DNA of 37,195 bases, from the NCBI GenBank assembly GCA_963169515.1, contig CAUJEF010000096.1, positions 1 through 37,195 on the forward strand, in the 5' to 3' direction. A program made the translations under genes and the position numbers. The DNA is from Bdellovibrionota bacterium (GTDB lineage Bacteria; Bdellovibrionota; Bdellovibrionia; Bdellovibrionales; JAEYZS01). This document shows positions 29,926-37,195 of this stretch, piece by piece; position 1 is the stretch's first letter; each line of letters begins with the position of its first letter. The notes below the pieces were generated by a model. That model made no database searches. It was not told the origin of the DNA and was given only the letters and a program-made list of their open reading frames with translations.

Positions 29926-30366
29926 ATGAAAACAAAATTACTTTTAATTTGTGGGCTTTTCGTATTGGCCGGCTGTGGAGAAAAGAATCAGCCCGCGGCG
30001 GGATCAAGTCTTCCTCCGTATCAAAAGCCAGATTTGTCAAATTGCACCCCAAACTACGAACTTACCATTAAGTACGATCAGTCGAACCTAGAGCACATTG
30101 GGGCGATAGCTTATTTTTCAACCCAGGTGGGCTATTACCCAGGCGAAACATTTTTTGAATTTCCAGTTAAAGGAAATAAAATTGGATCTTTCAAAGAGGC
30201 CGAGCGGGGACAAAAAATTTATGTTCGGGCAATTGCGTATGGCTTGAACGGCCGTGCGTATTCTCAAGAAAGCGTGCTCGAAGTGCTCACTTGCGAAGAA
30301 TTGAAAAAGAAAGTTGAAGCCGGCGAGCTTGTCGTTGACACGCACGAAGTGACTTTAAAATTCTAG
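29926..30366 (+). CDS. Lipoprotein of unknown function
   Basis: MKTKLLLICGLFVLAGCGEK lipobox; 9 nt after the preceding stop. Confidence 0.75.
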   Translation: MKTKLLLICGLFVLAGCGEKNQPAAGSSLPPYQKPDLSNCTPNYELTIKYDQSNLEHIGAIAYFSTQVGYYPGETFFEFPVKGNKIGSFKEAERGQKIYVRAIAYGLNGRAYSQESVLEVLTCEELKKKVEAGELVVDTHEVTLKF

Positions 30367-30534
30367 TGTCTCAATTTGAGACGTTTGAGCGGCTGCGGAA
30401 CAACTTTTTGACGGCCGTTTAAGAATTTGTTTACATCGCTTTTGAAAATCTCATTGTGACTCGATTTTACGATCTAAGCATTTGATTTTAAGCCGAAAAC
30501 TTGGTTTTGGTCTTGCATCTTCTACAGATAGGGG

Positions 30535-30825
30535 ATGCACATGAATTGCGTTGTAAAAGTATTGATATTCGTAATCAGTCTAAGCTCTATTGAATCTGTT
30601 GCAGCTTCATCAAAAAAGTTCCACAAAGCGAGCTATGTTGTGAAAAACTATCCCAAGTTACCCAAGAAAATGCCTAAGCTAAAAATGAAGCAAGAACGAA
30701 TTGTGAAGACAAAGCGGGCCAAGAACGCTGTTGTAGCCCAGCCACAAATAAGCCGAAAAATTTCTTCAGAAAACGTAAGCGCAATAAGCGATCCGGCCGC
30801 TTTAATTCAAGCCTTGGCGGAATAA
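30535..30825 (+). CDS. Small secreted basic protein
   Basis: 96-aa ORF; signal peptide, then K-rich mature part (KLPKKMPKLKMKQERIVKTKRAKN). Confidence 0.55.
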   Translation: MHMNCVVKVLIFVISLSSIESVAASSKKFHKASYVVKNYPKLPKKMPKLKMKQERIVKTKRAKNAVVAQPQISRKISSENVSAISDPAALIQALAE

Positions 30826-30862
30826 AGAATAAATAGGTTGCGTGAGGGGAAGACTAATTATA

Positions 30863-30887
30863 CACGGTACGATCTATGTATACCGTG
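30863..30887. promoter_or_regulatory. Dyad-symmetric putative operator upstream of modA
   Basis: CACGGTA-N11-TACCGTG, just upstream of the likely modA start at 30912. Confidence 0.5.
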
Positions 30888-30911
30888 CGGTCCAAGCTTC
30901 AATATTCAATA

Positions 30912-31676
30912 ATGCACCTTCTTACGATATTCTTGGCGGGAGTGTTGCTTCTGCGTTTTTCAGAGGCATCGTCTCCAAAAGGTGAGAAGTCTATTATGGT
31001 TATGGCGGCGTCAAGCTTGACCAATGTGCTTCCCGAAGTGGCCGCTGCATGGAAATCTCAAGGTGGCTATGATGTTAAGTTTAATTTTGAGTCAACGTCT
31101 CGTTTGGCTCAACAAATCGTAGCTGGCGCGCCAGTCGATATTTTTTTCTCTGCTGATTCGGAGTGGATGTCCTATCTAGGGGGAAGGGGGATGATTAATA
31201 CGGCATCTCGCACGGCACTTCTGTCCAATCGCATTGTTCTTATTGTTTCTTCTGATTCGACGTTTGCCCCCTCTTCCCCTGGAGAAATCTCAAGTCCTCG
31301 TTTGAAACATCTGGCCCTTGCTGGGGAGTTCGTGCCTGCCGGAAAATTTGCTCGGGCGGCTTTGAAATCAGAAGGCGTTCTGGAAAAAGTGCAAGAAAAA
31401 ATAGTGAATGCAGATAATGTTCGGGCAGCCCTTCAATGGGTTGCCAAGAAGGAGGCCGAGGCTGGGATTGTGTTTCAGACGGACGCAAAAGTTGAACCCC
31501 GGGTTAAGGTTACCTTTGTTTTTCCTGAGGCGAGCCATCCAAAAATTGAATACCCGGTGGCGGTGGTCAAAGGCTCAAAAAATTCCGAAGCGGCCATACA
31601 ATTTTTGAAATTTTGCCAGGGGAATAAAGCAAAAAAAATTTTTGAGGCAGCGGGCTTTACCGTTTTGACTAAGTGA
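30912..31676 (+). CDS. modA: Molybdate ABC transporter substrate-binding protein
   Basis: VMAASSLTNVLPEVAAAWK, FNFESTSRLAQQIVAGAPVDIFFSAD; followed by modB and modC. Confidence 0.93.
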   Translation: MHLLTIFLAGVLLLRFSEASSPKGEKSIMVMAASSLTNVLPEVAAAWKSQGGYDVKFNFESTSRLAQQIVAGAPVDIFFSADSEWMSYLGGRGMINTASRTALLSNRIVLIVSSDSTFAPSSPGEISSPRLKHLALAGEFVPAGKFARAALKSEGVLEKVQEKIVNADNVRAALQWVAKKEAEAGIVFQTDAKVEPRVKVTFVFPEASHPKIEYPVAVVKGSKNSEAAIQFLKFCQGNKAKKIFEAAGFTVLTK

Positions 31677-32383
31677 TGCAAGGAGTAAGTCCGGCCCAGG
31701 CGATCGAGCTTTCTATTCAGGTAGGAATTTGGTGCGCAGTACTGGGGTTGCCGGTTGCTCTGGGCTTAGGATGGATACTTGCGCGCTATGAATTTCGTGG
31801 AAAAATGCTGGTCAATATGGTGGTGTTTGCCCCCCTTGTTGTTCCGCCTGTCGTGACAGGATTCCTCTTGCTAGAGGTTTTCGGCCGGGCGGCTCCGATT
31901 GGTCATTTTTTCGAGGAGCTCGGGCTTCCGTTTTCATTCTCTCTTGCTGGAGCGGTGCTGGCGTCTTTTGTTGTCGGGTTACCTTTTTATGTGATGGTTA
32001 TTCGATCTGCATTTGAATCTGTTGATCCTCGCCTTGAGGAGATAGCTTGGACACTGGGGGCCCCACCAAGGAAGACATTTTTTAGGGTCACGTTGCCACT
32101 TGCCTTGCCAGGGATAGCGGCGGGAGCCGTGCTTGCGTTTGCCCGTGCGCTGGGTGAATTTGGGGCGACCGTTATTTTGGCTGGCAATATGGAAGGCAAA
32201 ACGAGGACTATCGCTCTGGCGGTGTATACCCTTCTTGAATCACCCAATGGGATGGATGCAAGTCGCGTGCTTGTTGTAGCGAGCCTCTTCATTTCGTTTG
32301 CGGCGTTATTTGGGTATGAGGTTCTTCTGCGCTGGCATCGCCGTCGGCTTGAGTGGCGTCATGACTGGGGAAATGATGTTTAA
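31676..32383 (+). CDS. modB: Molybdate ABC transporter permease
   Basis: FAPLVVPPVVTGFLLLEVFG, DPRLEEIAWTLGAPPRKTFFRVTLPLALPGIAAGAVLAFARALGEFGATVILAGN. Confidence 0.95.
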   Translation: MQGVSPAQAIELSIQVGIWCAVLGLPVALGLGWILARYEFRGKMLVNMVVFAPLVVPPVVTGFLLLEVFGRAAPIGHFFEELGLPFSFSLAGAVLASFVVGLPFYVMVIRSAFESVDPRLEEIAWTLGAPPRKTFFRVTLPLALPGIAAGAVLAFARALGEFGATVILAGNMEGKTRTIALAVYTLLESPNGMDASRVLVVASLFISFAALFGYEVLLRWHRRRLEWRHDWGNDV

Positions 32384-32993
32384 TGTGGACGTAGTGCTCA
32401 AGCGGGAGCGATTTCAGATCAACGCGAAAATGCGCTCAGACTCTTCGGCCATTGCGATTGTCGGTCCCTCTGGAGCAGGAAAATCCACATTTCTTCGAAT
32501 TTTAGCAGGGCTAGAAAGAAGATCAATCGGTCGCGTTTTGTTTGATGGTAAGATTTGGCAAGACAGTGAAAATGGCACCTTCGTGCATCCATGGCAACGC
32601 CGTCTCGGATATGTCCCTCAAGATAGCTTATTAATCCCGACAATGACGGTTTTTGAAAACCTTTGCTTTTCTGGGGCCGACATTGGCGAGGCAAAGATCA
32701 TTGCCGAGCGCCTTGCAATCACGTCTCTTTTGTATAGACGACCACGGATGCTTTCGGGCGGAGAAAAACAGAGGGTGTCATTGGGACGTGCGCTTTTGGC
32801 AAAGCCCCAAGTGCTTTTGCTTGATGAGCCTTTCTCTGCCCTTGATCGTGACTTGCGTACTCGCGTGGCAAAGGAGCTCGTCTTAATATGTCATGAACGC
32901 AGGTTGCCACTCATCCTTGTCAGCCATGATCAAAGAGATGTAATGTCTTTGGCGCAAGAGGTATGGACTTTTGAAAACGGATTATTAAAATAG
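32361..32993 (+). CDS. modC: Molybdate ABC transporter ATP-binding protein
   Basis: IVGPSGAGKSTFLRILAGL (Walker A), LSGGEKQRVSLGRALLAKPQVLLLDEPFSALD; overlaps the modB 3' end. Confidence 0.93.
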   Translation: MTGEMMFNVDVVLKRERFQINAKMRSDSSAIAIVGPSGAGKSTFLRILAGLERRSIGRVLFDGKIWQDSENGTFVHPWQRRLGYVPQDSLLIPTMTVFENLCFSGADIGEAKIIAERLAITSLLYRRPRMLSGGEKQRVSLGRALLAKPQVLLLDEPFSALDRDLRTRVAKELVLICHERRLPLILVSHDQRDVMSLAQEVWTFENGLLK

Positions 32994-33042
32994 AATTCAT
33001 GCTCTCGGCTAATATTTTTGTTCTCATTGTTCTCGAAAAACT

Positions 33043-33597
33043 CTAAAAACCCACCAGAATTCCGATTCCAAATAAAATAAATAGCGCGCTTGCAATTCTA
33101 TGCACCAATTTCATTGGGGCCTTTTCGGTAAACTTATGACCGAAAAAAACAGCAAGTCCATCGGCAACAAGCATTCCCATTGTCGTGCCTACCGTGACCA
33201 TCACAGGAGCCGCAAATTTTGCTCCTAGCGCAACTGTTGCCAGCTGAGTTTTATCGCCCATTTCAGCAAAAAAGAAAGCCACTATCGTTGTTGAGAAGGG
33301 TCCCCAGCCGTGCTTATCCTGGTAGCCCTCGTCTTTATCCGGCATCAACATCCACAACCCAAAACCGATGAATGTTGCCGCTAATGTCCACTTCAATACC
33401 TCTGCAGAGACGTAGTAAGTAATAAATGTACCTACAGAGCTTGCAAGTGCATGGTTCAAAAGAGTGGCCACCAAAATTCCCAGCATTATCGGAACTGGTT
33501 TGCGAAATCGCGCCGCGAGCACAAGCGCGAGAAGCTGAGTTTTGTCACCCATCTCACTTACAAAAACTAAAAGAAACGAATTTATAATTGCTTCCAT
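33043..33597 (-). CDS. UPF0016 / GDT1-family (MneA-type) manganese exporter
   Basis: Two copies of the family signature: FVSEMGDKTQLLAL and FFAEMGDKTQLATVALGA. Confidence 0.92.
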   Translation of the reverse strand: MEAIINSFLLVFVSEMGDKTQLLALVLAARFRKPVPIMLGILVATLLNHALASSVGTFITYYVSAEVLKWTLAATFIGFGLWMLMPDKDEGYQDKHGWGPFSTTIVAFFFAEMGDKTQLATVALGAKFAAPVMVTVGTTMGMLVADGLAVFFGHKFTEKAPMKLVHRIASALFILFGIGILVGF

Positions 33598-33601
33598 GGA
33601 A

Positions 33602-33747
33602 ACCTCACTTGCTTTGCCGTGAGGTCGGAAGTCTTTGGTCCCAGAACGAACCTTTTAGACACAAGACGACACGGCGTTGTTAAAACACCAGTGCCAGTCT
33701 CGCCAAGAAAAGCTTTCGCTTTTCCAAATGTGCCGGGGTTTAAACCC
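33602..33747 (-). promoter_or_regulatory. Structured 5' leader of the UPF0016 gene, candidate metal-responsive riboswitch
   Basis: Minus-strand RNA: SD hairpin ACCUCAC...GUGAGGU 5 nt before AUG; UUUGG (33724-33728) / CCAAA (33634-33638) long-range stem; GAAAAGC-GAAA-GCUUUUC hairpin; upstream GGGUUUAAACCC. Confidence 0.45.
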
Positions 33748-34051
33748 AGTATGTCGACACATCATTCCGATAAAAAATCGGATCGACTACTCCCTAACAA
33801 TCAAAGGGTACGGCATTAGGAGCATCAGTCAAGTAGCAGGTGGTTCGAACATTATAGAAATTGGCGGAGAGGGCCGTAAAGTAGGCGAACTCTCTGCCGT
33901 GGTTATATTTGAGTTTGAGGTTTATCCCGAGCCGAAAATCCTGACAAAAGCTGAGCTAACGCATTTAATGCGTTTACATGGCACCACTGTTGCGGTGGCC
34001 AAATTCCTTGGCTGCAGCCAGCCCCACGTGTCCGAACGATTAAACGGCTAG
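33677..34051 (+). CDS. Fis-like HTH domain protein; N-terminal part doubtful (copy A)
   Basis: C-terminal ILTKAELTHLMRLHGTTVAVAKFLGCSQPHVSERLNG resembles a Fis-type HTH; the first ~60 codons overlap the antisense leader and may not be coding. Confidence 0.45.
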   Translation: MLKHQCQSRQEKLSLFQMCRGLNPVCRHIIPIKNRIDYSLTIKGYGIRSISQVAGGSNIIEIGGEGRKVGELSAVVIFEFEVYPEPKILTKAELTHLMRLHGTTVAVAKFLGCSQPHVSERLNG

Positions 34052-34569
34052 TGCTTTACAAATCCTGGGCAGGTATTTACCCATGCCTCGTTGTTACTGA
34101 GACATTTTTTAGAATTACAAATAGTATCGAGGGTTAATGCTTCGTAATTTACTTTGTGACGACCCAGGGGGCCAAACTGAATAAGTGCTTTTTGCTCCTG
34201 GGTGTTTTGAACATTTTTGAGTTCGTCACGAGCGCAAATTTTTACTTGTGATCCTGATTGCAGTATTTTTTCAATTCTGTGCTCTTGAGAAGAGCAGGTG
34301 TCTTTATCCTGATGTGTTGATTGCATAATCTCCAACACTTCATTTTTATCATTTAAAATGTACATGAAATACTGATGTCTCCAATTATTTTCAGCTTCAG
34401 CATTAAAAAAAAGGCAATTCTGTCGGACACGATTTGAACTTACCTGAATGACATGAAGATCATCTGCTTTGGTATGAAATGTTTCGATATTAAAAACAGG
34501 GGCGGACTGGCATCCGGCAATAAAAAGATACAGCGATAGCACGATGAATCTATTTTTTAAGCGTCGCAT
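34048..34569 (-). CDS. Cys-containing lipoprotein of unknown function
   Basis: Lipobox FIAGC; 173 aa; start overlaps the end of the upstream SLT-domain ORF by 20 nt. Confidence 0.7.
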   Translation of the reverse strand: MRRLKNRFIVLSLYLFIAGCQSAPVFNIETFHTKADDLHVIQVSSNRVRQNCLFFNAEAENNWRHQYFMYILNDKNEVLEIMQSTHQDKDTCSSQEHRIEKILQSGSQVKICARDELKNVQNTQEQKALIQFGPLGRHKVNYEALTLDTICNSKKCLSNNEAWVNTCPGFVKH

Positions 34570-35227
34570 AGGCCTCCCTATATTTTTTGAGTCCAGCCTT
34601 TTTATATTCTGAATCGCTTTTTAATAAACCTTTGTATTCTAAAATTATTTCTTCGTGGCTTGGAGTCCTCTTAAGTTTACTTGCGGCAGTTTCTTTCTTG
34701 CGATGTAGCCACCGAACTGCCATTGGTATCGAGATATTCGGATCTTTGAGATCTTTTTGTCGAATATCTTTGAAAATAAACTCTTTAGCTTCGCCTTTCG
34801 GATCTTGCAGGATTTTTAAGGTTTTCTTTGTGATTTGAGCGATGCCAACTGCAATTTTTCTATTTCCAAGAGGGTCCGGGTTAAAATCAGATTCGCTTGA
34901 GATAAGCGCTTTTACGACATCTGGATCGAGTGGCGGATCGGCATTAAATTTCTTGTTAAAATAATCCGTCCATACGGCGATGACTTCATCGTACTTATCA
35001 GCACTTTTATATTTTTCCGTTAATTTTCCTTTGGTGGGATACGCAATTCCCTTACGGTCATAACCTTTAAAGATGGCCGCAATTTCGCCAGCATCTAAAT
35101 ATGTGCCTTTCAAGCGCCGCAGATGACGATCTCTTATCGTGATTCCCGTTGGATTTTTCTCACTCACGGGAATATGCATGGGATGTTCCCGAACAGTCGT
35201 GACTTTTTTGCGAGGCCTTTTAGGCAT
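34550..35227 (-). CDS. SLT-domain (lytic transglycosylase-like) protein without signal peptide
   Basis: DPDVVKALISSESDFNPDPLGNRKIAVGIAQITKKTLKIL, DPNISIPMAVRWLHRKK; N-terminus MPKRPRKKVTTVREHP is not a signal peptide. Confidence 0.72.
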   Translation of the reverse strand: MPKRPRKKVTTVREHPMHIPVSEKNPTGITIRDRHLRRLKGTYLDAGEIAAIFKGYDRKGIAYPTKGKLTEKYKSADKYDEVIAVWTDYFNKKFNADPPLDPDVVKALISSESDFNPDPLGNRKIAVGIAQITKKTLKILQDPKGEAKEFIFKDIRQKDLKDPNISIPMAVRWLHRKKETAASKLKRTPSHEEIILEYKGLLKSDSEYKKAGLKKYREAYATLKK

Positions 35228-35265
35228 AACTTCAATTTATCTTAAAATATGTGAGCGCCTCAAGA

Positions 35266-35571
35266 TTAATAGTGCGGAATCACTGCGAGAATAGTGAGCT
35301 GTTTCGGCTTTGGGCCGTAGGCCCATAGTATTCGATGAGCTTGTGGTGTGTTGTTCTGAACATATGAACTAAATACTTTCAATCTATATACTTTTTCGAA
35401 TGCCTCGATAGGGTGGGAGTTCAAGCCTGGGTGCATGGGGTTACGAGATAAACTGCCTAAAGCCTTTTTCAATTGTTTTTGAAGTCCAACGCGTCCGGCA
35501 TCAGCCATGATGGCTTTAACCTGGAGCTCCGATTCGGCAGTCATTCTCAACTCAAATGGACCGTGGCTCAC
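35266..35571 (-). CDS. RelE/ParE-superfamily-like toxin
   Basis: VYRLKVFSSYVQNNTPQAHRILWAYGPKPKQLTILAVIPHY; 3 nt downstream of an AbrB-type ORF. Confidence 0.7.
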   Translation of the reverse strand: MSHGPFELRMTAESELQVKAIMADAGRVGLQKQLKKALGSLSRNPMHPGLNSHPIEAFEKVYRLKVFSSYVQNNTPQAHRILWAYGPKPKQLTILAVIPHY

Positions 35572-35574
35572 AGC

Positions 35575-35820
35575 CTAATCAATCCAATCTGGCGGCACTT
35601 TTTTTGTTAAGCCTTTATTGAAATCAGAGACTGACTTTTTTAAACTTTCAAGAACTTCAGCTTCCGCCAAAGTTACCTTTTTCTGTGGAACAAGATGGAG
35701 CGAGCCGTCTTTTAACGACTCAATGGCAAATGACCCAACGTCCTTGCGAAGCTCTTTGGGGAGAGTAATCCGGCCACGCTCATCTATTTCTACTGTTTTG
35801 TTTTTTTTTCTTGCACCCAT
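35575..35820 (-). CDS. AbrB/SpoVT (MazE-like) antitoxin
   Basis: TVEIDERGRITLPKELRKDVG swapped-hairpin AbrB signature. Confidence 0.85.
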   Translation of the reverse strand: MGARKKNKTVEIDERGRITLPKELRKDVGSFAIESLKDGSLHLVPQKKVTLAEAEVLESLKKSVSDFNKGLTKKVPPDWID

Positions 35821-35940
35821 ATCGCTATTATACCCATTTTCCCAATGTGGGTAAATAGGAATTTGTGGCGTTCGCCTACTTTAGCAGCTGAATTCATCCA
35901 ACGTAGTGAAGTTTATGGCGTATTTTAAAAATCTATCAAA

Positions 35941-36138
35941 ACTGGCGGAGAGGGCCATAAAGTAGGCGAACTCTCTGCGTTAGTTATATTTGAGTTTGAG
36001 GCTTATCCTGAGTCGAAAATCCTGACGACCAATGAGTTAAAGCGTTTATTGCGCTTATACGGCACCACTGTAGCGGTAGCGAAGTTTCTTGGCTGCAGCC
36101 AATCGCATGTATCAGTGCGGTTAAATTCAAAAAATTAG
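35941..36138 (+). pseudogene. Truncated second copy of the Fis-like HTH gene (copy B)
   Basis: Frame reads TGGEGHKVGELSALVIFEFEAYPESKILTTNELKRLLRLYGTTVAVAKFLGCSQSHVSVRLNSKN*; no start codon between the upstream in-frame stop and this stretch; roughly 80% nt identity to 33860-34051 by eye. Confidence 0.7.
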
Positions 36139-36175
36139 CCTTGCGCATTTGTAATTTATAAGTTACAAATAGATT

Positions 36176-36520
36176 GTGGAAGTTAAGCCGAAGACTCTTG
36201 TCATCTATGAAACCGCAAATGGCAAAGAGCCATTCAATGAATGGCTTAATAGCCTTAAAGATAAACGAGTCAAGGCAACGGTCGATGCAAGGTTGATTCG
36301 GGTTCGTAAAGGCAATCTTGGTCTATGCCGCTCGCTGGGCGAGGGGCTATGGGAGTTGAAATTCGATCTCGGACCAGGCTTTCGAATTTACTTTGGGCAG
36401 CACGGAGATTCGATTGTCGTATTGCTGCATGGTGGAGATAAGAAAACCCAATCGCGGGACATTGAAACCGCAAAAACATATTGGCTAGATTACCTGAAAG
36501 ATCAGGGAGTAAAGCTGTAG
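36176..36520 (+). CDS. RelE/HigB-type addiction module toxin (GTG start)
   Basis: FNEWLNSLKDKRVKATVDARLIRVRKGNLGLCRSLGEGLWELKFDLGPGFRIYFGQHGDSIVVLLHGGDKKTQSRDIETAKTYWLDY. Confidence 0.9.
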   Translation: MEVKPKTLVIYETANGKEPFNEWLNSLKDKRVKATVDARLIRVRKGNLGLCRSLGEGLWELKFDLGPGFRIYFGQHGDSIVVLLHGGDKKTQSRDIETAKTYWLDYLKDQGVKL

Positions 36521-36531
36521 GAGTTTTAAAT

Positions 36532-36840
36532 ATGGCTCGTAATATGAAAAAATACGAAGATGATCTTTCTGCTCGTCTTAAAGATCAGGAATACGCCGTT
36601 GAATATTTAAATGCCGTTTTAGAAGATGCTGGCGATGATCAGCAAGAGCGTTTCTTGGTAGCTCTAAAAGATGTGGCTAAAGCCCACGGTGTCACGAGCG
36701 TTGCCCACGATTCAAATGTGGCGCGTGAGGCGCTGTATCGTGTTCTTTCAGACAAGGGCAACCCAGAGCTTGCAACGCTGCTTTCAGTTTTGTCGGCGCT
36801 CGGGCTTAAGCTTAGAATTGACTCGGGCAAGGCCTCTTAA
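36532..36840 (+). CDS. HigA-type addiction module antidote (HTH)
   Basis: AVEYLNAVLEDAGDDQQERFLVALKDVAKAHGVTSVAHDSNVAREALYRVLSDKGNPELATLLSVLSALGLKLRI; directly downstream of the toxin. Confidence 0.9.
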   Translation: MARNMKKYEDDLSARLKDQEYAVEYLNAVLEDAGDDQQERFLVALKDVAKAHGVTSVAHDSNVAREALYRVLSDKGNPELATLLSVLSALGLKLRIDSGKAS

Positions 36841-37001
36841 AACGAATGCCGCTTACCGTGCGGCCCTTGCTTCTGCTATAGAGTGACAAGTCTCGCTCTA
36901 CCCATGTGAAAAATTCGTAAATTTCGCGTCAATGCCATTATAAGTGGTTTAAACACTGGCATGTTAATTTCAATAGACGATCTCCAAAACCAGGAGCCGT
37001 T

Positions 37002-37054
37002 ATGTCCAAATTAATGAAAATTAGCATTCTTTTGTTTTGCACAGTTGCCGTAGC
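37002..37054 (+). pseudogene. Signal-peptide start of a secreted protein, interrupted by an IS
   Basis: AGGAG SD then ATG; MSKLMKISILLFCTVAVA, cut at 37055 by an IS3-type terminus TGACCTGCCCCC. Confidence 0.65.
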
Positions 37055-37195
37055 TGACCTGCCCCCACGGTTTGTACCAGTACAATTAGTCTTTTCATCA
37101 AGCAACATGTATTTTCCCTGATGTAAAAGTTAATGGTGCTGGTGGTTTATAATTCAATGAGCTGTGCGGTCTGACATGATTGTAATGCTTCTTCC
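37055..37195 (-). mobile_element. IS3-family insertion sequence end with the C-terminus of OrfB transposase (stop at 37098-37100), partial
   Basis: Minus strand encodes KKHYNHVRPHSSLNYKPPAPLTFTSGKIHVA*, typical IS3 OrfB C-terminus; terminus TGACCTGCCCCC. Confidence 0.85.

Noticed and set aside
30368-30382. GTCTCAATTTGAGAC palindrome after the lipoprotein gene as a terminator
   Set aside because: The stem has a 1-nt loop and no T-run; could be an operator or nothing, so not reported as a feature.
33677-33859. First ~60 codons of ORF 33677-34051 as real coding sequence
   Set aside because: They overlap the antisense leader of the UPF0016 gene and have no counterpart in copy B; the true coding part probably begins later or the gene is degraded.
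33860-33900. TGGCGGAGAGGG stretch, after GGTTCGAAC, as a possible tRNA remnant
   Set aside because: It recalls serine-tRNA ends, but no cloverleaf can be formed and the same stretch is in frame in the HTH repeat.

Overview
This ~37 kb window is a chromosomal segment that looks bdellovibrionotal/deltaproteobacterial; that lineage call is inference from gene content, including many signal-peptide proteins, large secreted proteins of unknown function and predator-like hydrolases. Backbone genes: 6S RNA, xseA-xseB-ispA-tlyA, pepP, an HAD hydrolase, glpD, mreB followed by a sigma-region-4-like protein, a membrane anti-sigma-like protein and a histidine kinase, a 1368-aa secreted protein, an LpoB/COG3014/Slt peptidoglycan cluster, a secreted metzincin-like protease cluster, modABC and a UPF0016 (GDT1/MneA-type) Mn exporter. 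The last ~4 kb is accessory: an SLT-domain protein overlapping a lipoprotein, an AbrB/RelE-type TA pair, a HigB/HigA-type TA pair, a duplicated Fis-like HTH fragment, and the end of an IS3-family element that has cut into a signal-peptide gene. Main points for follow-up: (1) a 6S RNA the ORF track misses; (2) a patatin-like lipoprotein in which both members of the catalytic dyad appear lost; (3) nested palindromic elements, one set bracketing a RAYT transposase, that sit on or beside stop codons and supply the C-terminal codons of pepP and slt; (4) an mreB-linked sigma/anti-sigma-like/kinase operon; (5) an SLT/lipoprotein plus TA cassette lying between imperfect direct repeats; (6) a structured leader that sequesters the SD of the UPF0016 gene. 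All calls are by eye from sequence and translated ORFs; no searches were run.
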